The notes: generated by a model from the sequence alone, not told the origin. Positions 16,914-25,875 are shown, numbered from the stretch's first letter. The stretch: DNA of 64,000 nt from Bacillota bacterium (GCA_023390335.1 JAEWCZ010000024.1:1-64000), one strand, 5' to 3'. Translations and numbers: made by a program.

Positions 16914-18836
16914 TTGTACATTAAAAGACTAGGAAGCTTACTTCTGGCCGCTTTATTAATAATATCACTATTCGGTTGCAGTAATACTGCACCAAACGCT
17001 CATAAGATTTCAAATAGCCCACATATTTCCACAGTAAGCGGAAATAATTCGGGAGTATTAACAATATACAATAAAGAAAAGTCAATCAAGGAAAATATAG
17101 CTGAATACATAAGCAAAATGACCCTTAAAGAGAAGGTAGGTCAGATGATTATGGCTGAAAAAGACTATATTACCGCCCAGGAGGTTAAGACTTACTCTTT
17201 AGGGTCTGTGTTTGCTGAAGGGGGTTCAGCTCCTAAGGAAAATAATCCAGATGGTTGGAGAGCAATGATAAGGACGTATAAAAATGCCGCAAAAGAATCA
17301 AGGCTGTCAATACCGCTCTTATTTGCTTTAGATGCTGTTCATGGTAACAACAATATGAAGGATACAGTCATCTATCCGCATAATATCGCCTTGGGCGCTA
17401 CACGAAACGGAAAACTTGCAAGTGAAATTGGGGCTGCCGTGGCAGATGAATTAAACTCAATAGGAGCAGATTGGACGTTCTCACCGTGTGTTGCAGTAAG
17501 CAACGATATTAGATGGGGAAGGGATTATGAGTGTTTCAGTGAGACTCCCGATCTTGTGACTATGATGTCGACACCTTATATAACATCACTCCAGGAAAAA
17601 GGGATAATCGCATGTGCAAAACACTACGTGGCAGACGGAGCAGTTGAGTTTGGCTCTGGTACAAATGGTATGCTTGACCGCGGAAATACCAATATCAGTA
17701 CAGAGGAACTAAAAGATAAGTACATATCTGTTTACAAGGATGCAGTAAAAGCCGGCGTTAAAACAATTATGGTCTCATACAGCAGTATAAAGGGACGAAA
17801 AAACCATTCTGAAAGAGACCTCATAGAATATAAACTAAAGCAGGATATTGGCTTTCAGGGAGTAGTAATCAGTGACTATGAGGGAGTTGAAAGTCTGGAT
17901 GGAAACAGTCTTTATATAAAAGTAGTAAATGCAGTAAATGCAGGAATAGATGTATTAATGGAAGGAAAACGGTGGAAGGAAGCCTATAAATGTTTACTGG
18001 AGGCAGCAAGTGAGAAGCGACAGGATATAAATATGGATAGGATAGATGAAGCCGTTTCGAGAATATTAAGATTAAAGATGGAGTCCAACAAATTTGACGA
18101 AAAAGATTATAAGGTCAATAAGGATTATGATATAAGGCAGAATTCAAATATTCAGATTGCAGAACAGGCTGTGAAGGAATCCTTAGTTCTTTTAAAAAAT
18201 AAAAAAAACATACTTCCTCTCAAAAAATCGGCAAAAGTTGGTGTCATTGGACCTGCTTCCGATAATATAGGAGTACAATGCGGCGGTTGGACAAAGACAT
18301 GGCAGGGTGGATTGGATAACGGAAAGAAAAGATGGATGAGCGGTACAACTATTCTCGATGGATTTAAGGAAATGGCAGATGAGGGAAGAGGTCTTATAAT
18401 TACCGATCCTGCAAAAATTAAGGACGCAGATGTTGTTGTAGCGGTTTTGGGAGAATATCCTTATGCTGAAGGAAAGGGCGATGAAAAAACTCTGGGGTTA
18501 AGTGAGGGACTGGCTTTTGGGGAGAATAGAGAAACATTAGAAAAAGCCTATGAATCAAAGAAACCTGTGGTTGTCATTATTGTATCAGGGAGGCCAAGGA
18601 TAATCACAAGTGATATTAATAATTGGGATGCTCTGGTTGAGGCATGGTTACCCGGCACGGAGGGAAGGGCGGTTGCACAGGTTATTTATGGAGATAACTG
18701 CAATTTCAAAGGACGACTACCTGTGAGTTGGCCTAAATCAGCTGAACAACTTCCAATAACAATTGAAAAATTGGATAATAATGAAGAATATGATGCTCTT
18801 TTTCAGTACGGATTTAGCTTAAAATATTCAAATTAA
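16914..18836 (+). CDS. GH3 family beta-glycosidase, lipoprotein
   Basis: A 640-residue protein beginning at TTG with a GGGGTGG ribosome site. A lipoprotein signal ends in LFGC, with the lipidated cysteine at 22, placing it on the outer face of the membrane. The GH3 barrel carries ALDAVHGNN and AKHYVADG blocks and the nucleophile Asp321 in VVISDYEGVE. The second GH3 domain follows (SLVLLKNKKNILPL onward). The family includes beta-glucosidases, xylosidases and N-acetylglucosaminidases. LDAVHG and the two-domain form favour beta-glucosidase, releasing glucose from cellodextrins. It lacks the fibronectin domain found in longer members. Confidence 0.88.
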   Translation: MYIKRLGSLLLAALLIISLFGCSNTAPNAHKISNSPHISTVSGNNSGVLTIYNKEKSIKENIAEYISKMTLKEKVGQMIMAEKDYITAQEVKTYSLGSVFAEGGSAPKENNPDGWRAMIRTYKNAAKESRLSIPLLFALDAVHGNNNMKDTVIYPHNIALGATRNGKLASEIGAAVADELNSIGADWTFSPCVAVSNDIRWGRDYECFSETPDLVTMMSTPYITSLQEKGIIACAKHYVADGAVEFGSGTNGMLDRGNTNISTEELKDKYISVYKDAVKAGVKTIMVSYSSIKGRKNHSERDLIEYKLKQDIGFQGVVISDYEGVESLDGNSLYIKVVNAVNAGIDVLMEGKRWKEAYKCLLEAASEKRQDINMDRIDEAVSRILRLKMESNKFDEKDYKVNKDYDIRQNSNIQIAEQAVKESLVLLKNKKNILPLKKSAKVGVIGPASDNIGVQCGGWTKTWQGGLDNGKKRWMSGTTILDGFKEMADEGRGLIITDPAKIKDADVVVAVLGEYPYAEGKGDEKTLGLSEGLAFGENRETLEKAYESKKPVVVIIVSGRPRIITSDINNWDALVEAWLPGTEGRAVAQVIYGDNCNFKGRLPVSWPKSAEQLPITIEKLDNNEEYDALFQYGFSLKYSN

Positions 18837-18841
18837 CCTAC

Positions 18842-19047
18842 TTTTCCACACTTATGTGAACTGTCAAATTTAATTTATGCACAGATTTATGCACATTATC
18901 CACATATATAATGCAATAGTAAAAAGCTTGTAGAAAACGCCGGGAATCCTTGGTTTCCATGAGGTATTATAATTATTCACAGTTTTTTGTAAACAGTAAC
19001 ACATATCCACATGCTACAATTAACAAGAAATTCAGAAGTTATCAACA
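18842..19047 (+). promoter_or_regulatory. Cluster of DnaA-box sequences
   Basis: Within about 200 bp, all on the same strand, lie TTATGCACA (18875-18883), TTATGCACA (18887-18895), TTATCCACA (18896-18904) and TTATTCACA (18973-18981), all matching TTATNCACA. One-mismatch sites are TTTTCCACA (18842-18850), ATATCCACA (19003-19011) and TTATCAACA (19039-19047). Three are nearly back to back. No replication gene is adjacent, so this looks like a DnaA-binding cluster outside the origin, similar in kind to those that titrate DnaA in Bacillus. Confidence 0.6.
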
Positions 19048-19075
19048 GCTTTTAGGGTATTTTGTTGAAAAAATA

Positions 19076-19103
19076 AAAAGCGAGGAATTTTACCTCGCTT
19101 TTT
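19076..19103. terminator. Bidirectional terminator
   Basis: AAAGCGAGG pairs perfectly with CCTCGCTTT, with A and T runs on either side. It separates the DnaA-box cluster from the minus-strand zinc-ribbon gene. Confidence 0.8.
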
Positions 19104-19118
19104 AAAATATAATATAAC

Positions 19119-19418
19119 TTATAATTCTTCTTCGTCAGTTTCTTCATCATCATCAATATCAACTTCAGCTATAAATTTCTTGTCATTGTCATCCAAACGT
19201 TCCAGATAGTCATCAATAAGATATGAAGCATCGGTTTTTGTCATGGTTTCAAAATTCATATCACTTATATCCTCGTTTAACTGCTCTGCCAACTCTTTGA
19301 TGTACTCAACTTGCTGAGCCGTAGCTAATTCTACCATAGATTTAACGTGTTGATCACATTTTTTGTTTGTGCAACTTCCACTGATCTTCAAAGAGCCGCA
19401 TTTATTACAAAATTCCAT
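19119..19418 (-). CDS. Small zinc-ribbon protein with acidic tail
   Basis: A 99-residue protein. The start at 19418 was chosen over an ATG six codons earlier because GGGGTGAT lies at the right distance before it. The N-terminus shows a possible zinc ribbon (CNKCG and CTNKKC). A helical middle (residues about 25-75) follows, then a strongly acidic tail (DIDDDEETDEEEL). I do not recognise a family. It is a single gene with its own terminator. Zinc binding is inferred from the cysteine pattern only. Confidence 0.65.
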   Translation of the reverse strand: MEFCNKCGSLKISGSCTNKKCDQHVKSMVELATAQQVEYIKELAEQLNEDISDMNFETMTKTDASYLIDDYLERLDDNDKKFIAEVDIDDDEETDEEEL

Positions 19419-19643
19419 ACCAATATCACCCCGCAATTATTGCAAAATTAAAATTAATTGGCATATGATGCCTATGTGACACTGCCACATATTTATGATG
19501 TTAATATTATAATACGTGCTAATTATTTTAATGTAAATATGTAATTCCTAATATTTTATAATTTTGATAACATATATCATAATAGCTATAACAAAAAAAA
19601 GCAATCATTTCCTGAATTTCGGAGTGATATCCTCTGGATAGCC

Positions 19644-20195
19644 CTATTTCTGGGCTATTTGGGATAATAATCTGCCGGCAGATTTATACAATAATAAGGC
19701 GAGTACAGAATTGAGACCTGCCTTCATTAAATTAAAAGGAAGCAGAGCCGGAACAATCAACTTTATTACAGCATCAACCGGAGTTCCCGCAAACAGAGGG
19801 TAAAAAATCATGTTCATGGGTATCATTAGTGCGGTCATTGCAAGACTTCCTAGAATTAAACCAATAACAGCACTTTTAAGAGTTTTTTTCCTTAAATAAA
19901 CTATAGACGCTGTACTTACCAGAGCTGATGTAGCAACAATATGCATAACACAGCCTATCCATCCGCCTCCGGTACTGACTGCCAGAGTTTGAACAAGAGC
20001 TGTTACAACTGTAAGGATAATGCCTTCAACAGGCCCAAAGATAAATCCGCCTATAATAATGGCTACGTCTGCTGCATCATAAACAAGGAATGGTGCTGCG
20101 GGAAAAGGGAATTTTAGCGGAGATATTATAAGTATTACCGAAATTGCCACCAACACACCCATTGTTGTCATTTTTCTTATTCTACTGCTATTCAT
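19644..20195 (-). CDS. ribU: ECF transporter S component, riboflavin uptake (RibU)
   Basis: A 183-residue, about six-TM substrate-binding subunit of an energy-coupling-factor importer. The start at 20195 has the ribosome site AAGGGGGC. RibU-type blocks are present: KFPFPAAPFLVYDAADVAIIIGG near the N-terminus (abridged here as PFLVYDAADV) and MIPMNMIFYP later. An FMN riboswitch with its own terminator lies directly upstream, which fixes the substrate as riboflavin or a close relative. The shared EcfA/A'/T module is not in the window. Expression should fall when FMN is plentiful. Confidence 0.87.
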   Translation of the reverse strand: MNSSRIRKMTTMGVLVAISVILIISPLKFPFPAAPFLVYDAADVAIIIGGFIFGPVEGIILTVVTALVQTLAVSTGGGWIGCVMHIVATSALVSTASIVYLRKKTLKSAVIGLILGSLAMTALMIPMNMIFYPLFAGTPVDAVIKLIVPALLPFNLMKAGLNSVLALLLYKSAGRLLSQIAQK

Positions 20196-20235
20196 TAGAT
20201 TTGCCCCCTTATGGTAATATAGATAAAAGTAAATT

Positions 20236-20268
20236 AAAAAGCTCTGCGATAATAATCCACAGAGCTTA
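20236..20268 (-). terminator. Riboswitch-linked intrinsic terminator
   Basis: On the minus strand AAGCTCTGTGG pairs with CGCAGAGCTT and is followed by TTTTAATTT. It lies between the FMN aptamer and the ribU start. FMN binding therefore probably ends transcription here. Confidence 0.75.
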
Positions 20269-20297
20269 ACCAAATAACAAATTAATGTTGTTTATTG

Positions 20298-20418
20298 TTC
20301 TTCTTTCATCCAGACTGTACTGTCGGCCATGGAATCACACCATGTCTGCAAAACGCTCGCGGGCTAATACAATATAGTACATTACCGCCGGTAGGGAATC
20401 ACACCCTGCCCTGAAGAT
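20298..20418 (-). ncRNA. FMN riboswitch (RFN element)
   Basis: Read on the minus strand, the conserved RFN pieces occur in order: CTTCAGGGCAGGGTG, ATTCCCTACCGGCGGT, AGCCCGCGAGCG, ATTCCATGGCCGACAGT and GGATGAAAGA. It precedes a terminator hairpin and the riboflavin transporter gene, consistent with transcriptional repression by FMN. Confidence 0.93.
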
Positions 20419-20578
20419 AATATTAAGTTTTTAATTATAGCAATGATAAAATTGTAACATAGAATAAAAGGATAATCAATGCATTGGATTAAAAGGGTAT
20501 AAATGGTAACATTTGTTGCGATAAAATTAAGATATGTGGTAAAATATATTTGAATAAAGTTACATACGGAGGAAATCT

Positions 20579-21451
20579 ATGAAAGTACGAAAGGCGATAA
20601 TACCTGCTGCCGGACTTGGGACCAGATTTTTACCTGCAACCAAGGCACAGCCTAAGGAAATGATACCTATAGTTGACAAACCTACAATACAATACATTGT
20701 TGAAGAAGCGGTTGCTGCGGGGATTGAAGATATACTGATTATCTCCGGAAGAAACAAAAGAGCAATCGAAGACCATTTTGATAAATCTTACGAACTGGAA
20801 GAGGAACTTCATAGAAAAGGGAAGCAAGATTTATTAAGTGTTGTACAGGAAATATCAAATATTGCTAATATACACTATATAAGACAGAAGGAAGCAAAAG
20901 GCCTGGGGCATGCCATATACTGTGCTAAATCATTTATCGGGAATGAACCTTTTGCAGTTATGCTTGGTGATGATATAGTGGCTTCTCCGGTACCTTGCAT
21001 AAAGCAGTTGATGGATGTATATAACGAATACCAGACTACTATTCTGGGAGTTCAAAAAGTACCCCTTCAGGATGTAACAAAATATGGTGTTATAGGGGGA
21101 ACGCAGATAGATGAAAGAGTTTACAAGGTAAAAGGATTGGTTGAGAAGCCGGAGGTAGAGCAGGCACCATCAAATATAGCCATACTGGGAAGGTATATTA
21201 TATCCCCAAGAATTTTTGAATTCCTGCAAACTGCTACCCCGGGAAAGAATGGTGAAATTTGGCTCACAGATGCATTACAAAGTCTGATGGAGCAAGAAGC
21301 AATGTATGCCTTTGATTTTGTAGGTGACAGGTATGATGTAGGAGATAGAATTGGATTTCTAAAGGCTACGGTAGAATTTGCCCTAAAAAGGGAAGAATTA
21401 AAGGATGATTTTACAGCTTTTCTGAAACATAAAATGGATCAACTTCCTTAA
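20579..21451 (+). CDS. galU: UTP-glucose-1-phosphate uridylyltransferase
   Basis: A 290-residue nucleotidyltransferase making UDP-glucose from UTP and glucose-1-phosphate. The nucleotide-binding loop GLGTRFLPATKAQPKEM lies at about 11-27, and FAVMLGDDIV and LVEKPEVEQAPS are the usual later motifs. The ribosome site GGAGG precedes the ATG. It supplies UDP-glucose for wall and surface glycans. The substrate could come from the nearby GH94 phosphorylase. It is a single gene ending at a strong terminator shared with the next, convergent gene. Confidence 0.93.
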   Translation: MKVRKAIIPAAGLGTRFLPATKAQPKEMIPIVDKPTIQYIVEEAVAAGIEDILIISGRNKRAIEDHFDKSYELEEELHRKGKQDLLSVVQEISNIANIHYIRQKEAKGLGHAIYCAKSFIGNEPFAVMLGDDIVASPVPCIKQLMDVYNEYQTTILGVQKVPLQDVTKYGVIGGTQIDERVYKVKGLVEKPEVEQAPSNIAILGRYIISPRIFEFLQTATPGKNGEIWLTDALQSLMEQEAMYAFDFVGDRYDVGDRIGFLKATVEFALKREELKDDFTAFLKHKMDQLP

Positions 21452-21479
21452 TAACCAATGAATTTAAAAAAGGAAAAAT

Positions 21480-21530
21480 AAAAACCGGAAACACTAAAGC
21501 ATCTTGGCTTTTGTGGCTTCCGGTTTTATT
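21480..21530. terminator. Bidirectional terminator between convergent genes
   Basis: AAAACCGGAAACAC pairs with GCTTCCGGTTTT across a loop of about 25 bases, with T-rich ends on both sides. It serves galU on the plus strand and the glycosidase gene on the minus strand. Confidence 0.75.
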
Positions 21531-21537
21531 TTATGTT

Positions 21538-24417
21538 TTAATTAAAGGATTTAAACTGGTAGGTTACTGATGTTCCCTTAACTTTCACAACCGCATACTT
21601 GGCCGCACTCTTATTGTTGTCGCTGAAGCCATAGGAGTCAAAGCCAGCGGTAACCACATATTTAATACCTTTGTCCATATAACTTGAATTTGAATTTCCC
21701 TTATAGAATACCCAGACATTCTTTCCGGTTTTATTTTTGAAATCTGAAAGAGTATCTTTTAGAAGCTGACCTTCTTTAGTATCATTAAATTTCATAGGAT
21801 CTTCCTTAAGAAATACAAATAAGTTCTTACCGTTAAAGGAATTAAGTTGATTAATAAACCATAGCCACTCATTTGTGTTTGTTACTCGTAAGCCACCTTT
21901 GGCAGTATTCAGTTGAATAAGTCTGCTACCGTTAATGTCTAAAGACTTGTAGCTTGCTGTGGTACTCAACTGCGGAACCTTTATACTGCTTCTTGTAAGT
22001 CCGTCATTTGAGCCAACCAGTACAGACACATCTACAGAGCTGCTTACTTGTCCTGCCAGTTTGTTAAGCATGTCAAGCTGTGTCTTGTTAGCTGTAGTAT
22101 ATGCTGTTGATTGACCAAATACTGAGAAGGTCATTGAATCATCGCCCGATACAGTACTATTCTTATAATTATCGTCCTTCGGTACAGTTGTTTTTGGAGC
22201 TTTTGACATATCAACACCTGGAAAGCCTGTGTAAATCATTGTCAGGTTGTCAAAATATACTGTACCTGAAGACTTTCCGTTTTTAGGTTGGACGGCAAAT
22301 ACATTTGTTACTTTTTTTGGTGTATTTAAATCATCCATAGATACTTCGAGGTACTTCCAACCCGTCCAGGTTATACCTTTGGCAAAGTATTCACTACTGT
22401 AGTTTCCTTTAGAATCGTGAACAGTAGCTCCTATCCAAATTGGTTTTTTCGCTGAACTGTAAACCCACATACCAAGTTTTGAGGTGGTAGATTCCAGTGT
22501 ATAGCCTCCATTTGGCAGATTCAGATATGCTGTTTTGTTAACACTTAAGTCCTTGGTAAAATCATAAGTGATTTTTGCTGAGTATTTTGCGGACTTATAT
22601 ACGTTGGATGCCATACTATAAGTTGCTTTAGCCGATTTTGGTGTGGTTGTAAGCTGTATACCTTTTGAATTAAAGTCCTGAATAATTTTTGTTAAACCTG
22701 ACATTCGTATAGCTACAGGACATGAAACAACTGCTGCACCTACAGCCGCAGCTACATAACCTGTTCCTCCGCTTTTACTTGCTGTAAATACGTTTGATGA
22801 GGAAACTTTACCTATATTTCCACCTGTACTCCATTTTATGTTTGCAGGTGGAATACTTGCTGTATAACCGTTTTTATCCCATCCTTTAACAGAAAATGTA
22901 ACCGAACTGCCAGGGTTAATATTAAGTACCTCATGATTCAATTCAAGTCTGGCAGGGGACTCTAATACGGTAATTGGGCAAGTTCCTACTACATGGTCAC
23001 CTATTTTTGCTGTAACCACGGCTTCTCCTGCTGTGGTAGGATACAGTACATTTCCTTTGAAAGTACCCTTTACTCCGGAGACAGACCATTTAATATCGTT
23101 TGTATTAATGTTAACAGGGTTCATGTACTTATCCATGCCCCTTGCTGTAAAAGCTCTGGAGGTATCAACAAACACTTTATCCTCGTATGAAGTTACGTAA
23201 AGAGAATCCAAAGGCCCTTGAGGTGCTACCGAAAAAATTCCAAGAGATGCTCCTACACCTCTTTGTGAACCGTCTGAAGGCCGATTTTGGACGCTCAATC
23301 CTGTTGTACCCTGTTCTCTGGATACCAGTGTAGTTGATCCGCCTCCATCCAGATTCAGTGCATTAGCACAGCCAAGCTCATGCATATACGATGCAAGCTC
23401 TGCTTGTGTCATACCTATGCTGGCACTTGATTTTCCATCAACAGCAGCAACAATCAGAGTTTTTCCGTCTTTTGATGTTCCGATTGCTGTTCGCGGTGCC
23501 CTTGTACTGGGTGATACAGGATTGTGTGAGAAAAAGGTTAAAACTTTATCATCCTTTACAAGCATTGCACCGCCTGTAAGGGCCATGGTCATTTTACTTG
23601 TATCAACGTTCATGGTGATACTGTAATCAACCGGATCACCAACTTTGAAATTGTCTTTTAAAGATTGAATATGACTTCCCGCACCTAATACAACAAAACC
23701 ATTTTTCGGCATATCAATACCGGGTTTGTTCTCGCTGAACTCTTTTACAACACCGTCTTCAACTACCATTTCAAGCCAGTTAGGGTATTGGGAAGTGGCG
23801 CCCGGAGTTTTAGCACCCCATTTGGAATCAATAATTGTCATACCGTTAAAAGTATCTTTGTATCTGTTATAGGAGGCGGCAATTTTCTTTTCACCCATTG
23901 GAGTAATAAGCTCAACTTTGGTATTCCAGTATGTAAATAGTGCTTCGTTTACATCATTGAGAGAAAAGGTTGCAGTATCCTTACTGTCTCTGGTAGCTGC
24001 CAGATCAACTTGTCCGGAAGAAACGACAGGACCGTAGGTATAACTTTTTCCACTTCCCTTGGCTCCAAAATCAAAAAAGCTGCCATTCACTGCAGCAATA
24101 GCTCCGCTGTTTTTTGCAAGATTCAAAACAGTTGAAGAGCCAACCACTGATTTTTTGTTTACAAGAGTGTCTACCTTTACATTTTCATTAGAAAGATCAA
24201 CTCTGAGAACGTAGGATTTAATCCAACCGCTTGTAGTAAATCGGTCATAACTTTCTAAAGTGACCCCTGAAGTAACTGTCTGTTTTTCAACACTCTGACT
24301 TATGAGCTGCTGGGCTCCAAACACATTGCTGAAAGAGGTCAGCAGTAAAGTTAAGATAACTAAAAGTGCAAGACTTCTGCGTATGTATTTATTCATTTTT
24401 CTGTAATGTACCCCCAT
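21538..24417 (-). CDS. Secreted phosphodiester glycosidase (NAGPA domain) with C-terminal modules
   Basis: A large exported protein of 959 residues (952 if the second ATG at 24396 is used). A signal peptide is followed by a phosphodiester-glycosidase domain (about 50-400) that ends with the diagnostic NALNLDGGGSTTLV and a downstream NRPSDGSQRGVG. Ig-like bacterial surface repeats follow (about 410-580), then a jelly-roll-like segment (about 590-740) and a C-terminal alpha/beta-like region. The NAGPA fold removes sugars from phosphodiester linkages in exopolysaccharides or teichoic acids. It probably acts on the cell surface. The exact substrate is unknown. Confidence 0.8.
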   Translation of the reverse strand: MGVHYRKMNKYIRRSLALLVILTLLLTSFSNVFGAQQLISQSVEKQTVTSGVTLESYDRFTTSGWIKSYVLRVDLSNENVKVDTLVNKKSVVGSSTVLNLAKNSGAIAAVNGSFFDFGAKGSGKSYTYGPVVSSGQVDLAATRDSKDTATFSLNDVNEALFTYWNTKVELITPMGEKKIAASYNRYKDTFNGMTIIDSKWGAKTPGATSQYPNWLEMVVEDGVVKEFSENKPGIDMPKNGFVVLGAGSHIQSLKDNFKVGDPVDYSITMNVDTSKMTMALTGGAMLVKDDKVLTFFSHNPVSPSTRAPRTAIGTSKDGKTLIVAAVDGKSSASIGMTQAELASYMHELGCANALNLDGGGSTTLVSREQGTTGLSVQNRPSDGSQRGVGASLGIFSVAPQGPLDSLYVTSYEDKVFVDTSRAFTARGMDKYMNPVNINTNDIKWSVSGVKGTFKGNVLYPTTAGEAVVTAKIGDHVVGTCPITVLESPARLELNHEVLNINPGSSVTFSVKGWDKNGYTASIPPANIKWSTGGNIGKVSSSNVFTASKSGGTGYVAAAVGAAVVSCPVAIRMSGLTKIIQDFNSKGIQLTTTPKSAKATYSMASNVYKSAKYSAKITYDFTKDLSVNKTAYLNLPNGGYTLESTTSKLGMWVYSSAKKPIWIGATVHDSKGNYSSEYFAKGITWTGWKYLEVSMDDLNTPKKVTNVFAVQPKNGKSSGTVYFDNLTMIYTGFPGVDMSKAPKTTVPKDDNYKNSTVSGDDSMTFSVFGQSTAYTTANKTQLDMLNKLAGQVSSSVDVSVLVGSNDGLTRSSIKVPQLSTTASYKSLDINGSRLIQLNTAKGGLRVTNTNEWLWFINQLNSFNGKNLFVFLKEDPMKFNDTKEGQLLKDTLSDFKNKTGKNVWVFYKGNSNSSYMDKGIKYVVTAGFDSYGFSDNNKSAAKYAVVKVKGTSVTYQFKSFN

Positions 24418-24498
24418 TATTATGTTGATTTACCCCGTTGAGAAATTAAGAAGTTTATCTTAGGTACTATTGCAACAACCATGCGGGGTAGTGTTTTG

Positions 24499-25218
24499 CT
24501 ATTCGTGCCATCCGTCGATTTCTGCACGTTTTATTGCTCCGAAAAGGTTGCTTTTTATTTCTCTGTTATCCTTTTGGAGTTCTAAAATCAAATCCTTGAT
24601 AAACTGACGCTTGGTTTTACCATCTACATGACATGGACTTTTGACAATTGGAAGATTTTCTGACTTAACAACTGATTTTATTTGCTTTTCTTCAGTATAT
24701 ATAAGAGGACGGATAAGATATAAATCCTTTCTGTCTAAATAGGTTACCGGAGAAAATGTATGTATTCTTCCTTCATAGAAGGTACTGAGCAAAAGGGTTT
24801 CAACAGCATCATCCCTGTGGTGCCCTAGAGCAACTTTATTGCAACCAAGTATTTTGGCTTCATTATGAAGAGCTCCCCTCCTGAGATTTGCACACATAGA
24901 ACACGGGTTCTTCTCATTTCTTACTTCGAAAATTATCTTGCCAATCAGCGTTTCTTTAATAGTATAATGAACATCTATTTGTCTACAATACTCAGCAACT
25001 GGAGTGAAATCGGCATTTCCTATGCCCATTGTAAGACTGATTGCCTCAAGTTCAAACTTTTTTGGATAAAAGTTCTGAAGCTGTCTTAGTGCAGTAAGAA
25101 GGGTCATGCTATCTTTTCCGCCGCTTACACCAACTGCAATTCTATCTCCATCTTCAATCATGTTATAGTCCTGAACCGCCCGTCTGACTTGCCCTAGAAT
25201 ACGTTGTATAGACACCAC
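24499..25218 (-). CDS. ttcA: TtcA-like tRNA 2-thiocytidine synthetase
   Basis: A 239-residue N-type ATP pyrophosphatase. The PP-loop is GVSGGKDSM (30-38). Cysteines C106 and C109 (CSMC) and C196 (SPCHVDG) match the three that hold the iron-sulfur cluster in TtcA, which thiolates cytidine 32 of certain tRNAs. GHHRDDAVETLLL is a further family block. It starts near a GGATGTGGTG sequence. TilS-like tRNA lysidine synthetases are less likely, because they lack the cluster cysteines. Confidence 0.85.
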   Translation of the reverse strand: MVSIQRILGQVRRAVQDYNMIEDGDRIAVGVSGGKDSMTLLTALRQLQNFYPKKFELEAISLTMGIGNADFTPVAEYCRQIDVHYTIKETLIGKIIFEVRNEKNPCSMCANLRRGALHNEAKILGCNKVALGHHRDDAVETLLLSTFYEGRIHTFSPVTYLDRKDLYLIRPLIYTEEKQIKSVVKSENLPIVKSPCHVDGKTKRQFIKDLILELQKDNREIKSNLFGAIKRAEIDGWHE

Positions 25219-25523
25219 ATCCTTTTTCCTTAGTTTTACTTCATTATAAAAAAACTACCATGACGTATCAAGAGATATTACATTTCAATTATGTTACATA
25301 TTGGATATAATAAGCTAAGTGAGCAGTAAAAACATTGAAAACACACGGTTGGTCTTAAATTAAAAAATAATCTGACAAAATGGGTAATAAAACGGTGTAA
25401 AAGTGAGCATAATAAAGAAACAGAAGGGTAAATGCTGAAATATGCTCAATGTACGAATTGATTATATTTTGGGGCTATAGTAAAATACTTTTGCGCTCAA
25501 GAAAACAGTGAGTGTGTAAATAA
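25219..25523. other. Intergenic region, no gene seen
   Basis: An AT-rich divergent region between ttcA and tRNA-Pro. Apart from the tRNA promoter at its right-hand side I see no coding frame, strong hairpin or repeat. Confidence 0.6.
25458..25486 (+). promoter_or_regulatory. Promoter of tRNA-Pro
   Basis: TTGATT and TAAAAT are separated by 17 bases and end 38 bp before the tRNA. This is a standard sigma-A arrangement. Confidence 0.6.
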
Positions 25524-25599
25524 CGGGGTGTAGCGCAATTGGCAGCGCGCTTGGTTTGGGACCAAGATGCTGGAGGTTCAAGTCCTCTCACTCCGACCA
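25524..25599 (+). tRNA. tRNA-Pro (anticodon TGG)
   Basis: A full cloverleaf can be drawn. The acceptor CGGGGTG pairs with CACTCCG. The anticodon stem-loop is CTTGGTTTGGGACCAAG with anticodon TGG. The T arm GGAGGTTCAAGTCCTC is regular and CCA is encoded. Confidence 0.95.
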
Positions 25600-25603
25600 C
25601 CTA

Positions 25604-25636
25604 AATCCTCGACAGGTTTCTGTCGAGGATTTTTTG
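25604..25636 (+). terminator. Terminator of tRNA-Pro, left copy of a direct repeat
   Basis: AATCCTCGACAG pairs with CTGTCGAGGATT, followed by T5. A nearly identical copy lies at 28846-28879, on the other side of the GH9 segment. Confidence 0.85.
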
Positions 25637-25649
25637 CGTTAAAAAGATA

Positions 25650-25748
25650 GGTCTTGAACCTGGGAAGGCTACGGCGCTTGTGTTTTCTGCGGAAAACACA
25701 GGTGCCTTTTACTATGTTCAAGGCACGAAGCGCCTTACGGGCAAGACC
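25650..25748. other. Three-way-junction structured element
   Basis: GGTCTTG (25650-25656) pairs with CAAGACC (25742-25748), and GGCGCTT (25673-25679) with AAGCGCC (25728-25734). Inside are two hairpins: GTGTTTTC/GAAAACAC around a TGCG loop, and GTGCC/GGCAC. Every stem is perfect. It is GC-rich relative to neighbouring DNA. I cannot assign it to a known RNA family or tell which strand would be transcribed. Confidence 0.45.
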
Positions 25749-25861
25749 AGTCTCCCCGTATGCCCCACTGGCCTCCCGGCGGGGCAAAAACCAAAATAAA
25801 TATTTCTATATGGAATGCGCGCAGAAGTGCACGAAGGCGTATTGAAGTAGACGGTCAGTCT

Positions 25862-25875
25862 TCTCACTCCGACCA
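25862..25875 (+). repeat. Duplicate of the tRNA-Pro 3' end
   Basis: TCTCACTCCGACCA here is identical to the last 14 bases of tRNA-Pro (25586-25599), and the preceding bases are similar. Such copies are the usual scar of integration at a tRNA 3' end. The two copies are 276 bp apart. Confidence 0.6.

Noticed and set aside
18837..19118. Chromosomal or plasmid replication origin
   Set aside because: DnaA boxes are present, but dnaA, dnaN, rpmH, rep or par genes are not near, and no AT-rich unwinding repeats are evident.
24470..24480. Second copy of the foldback element end (TTGCAACAACC)
   Set aside because: Only 11 bases match and no partner repeat or internal similarity is present. It may instead be part of a weak hairpin after ttcA.
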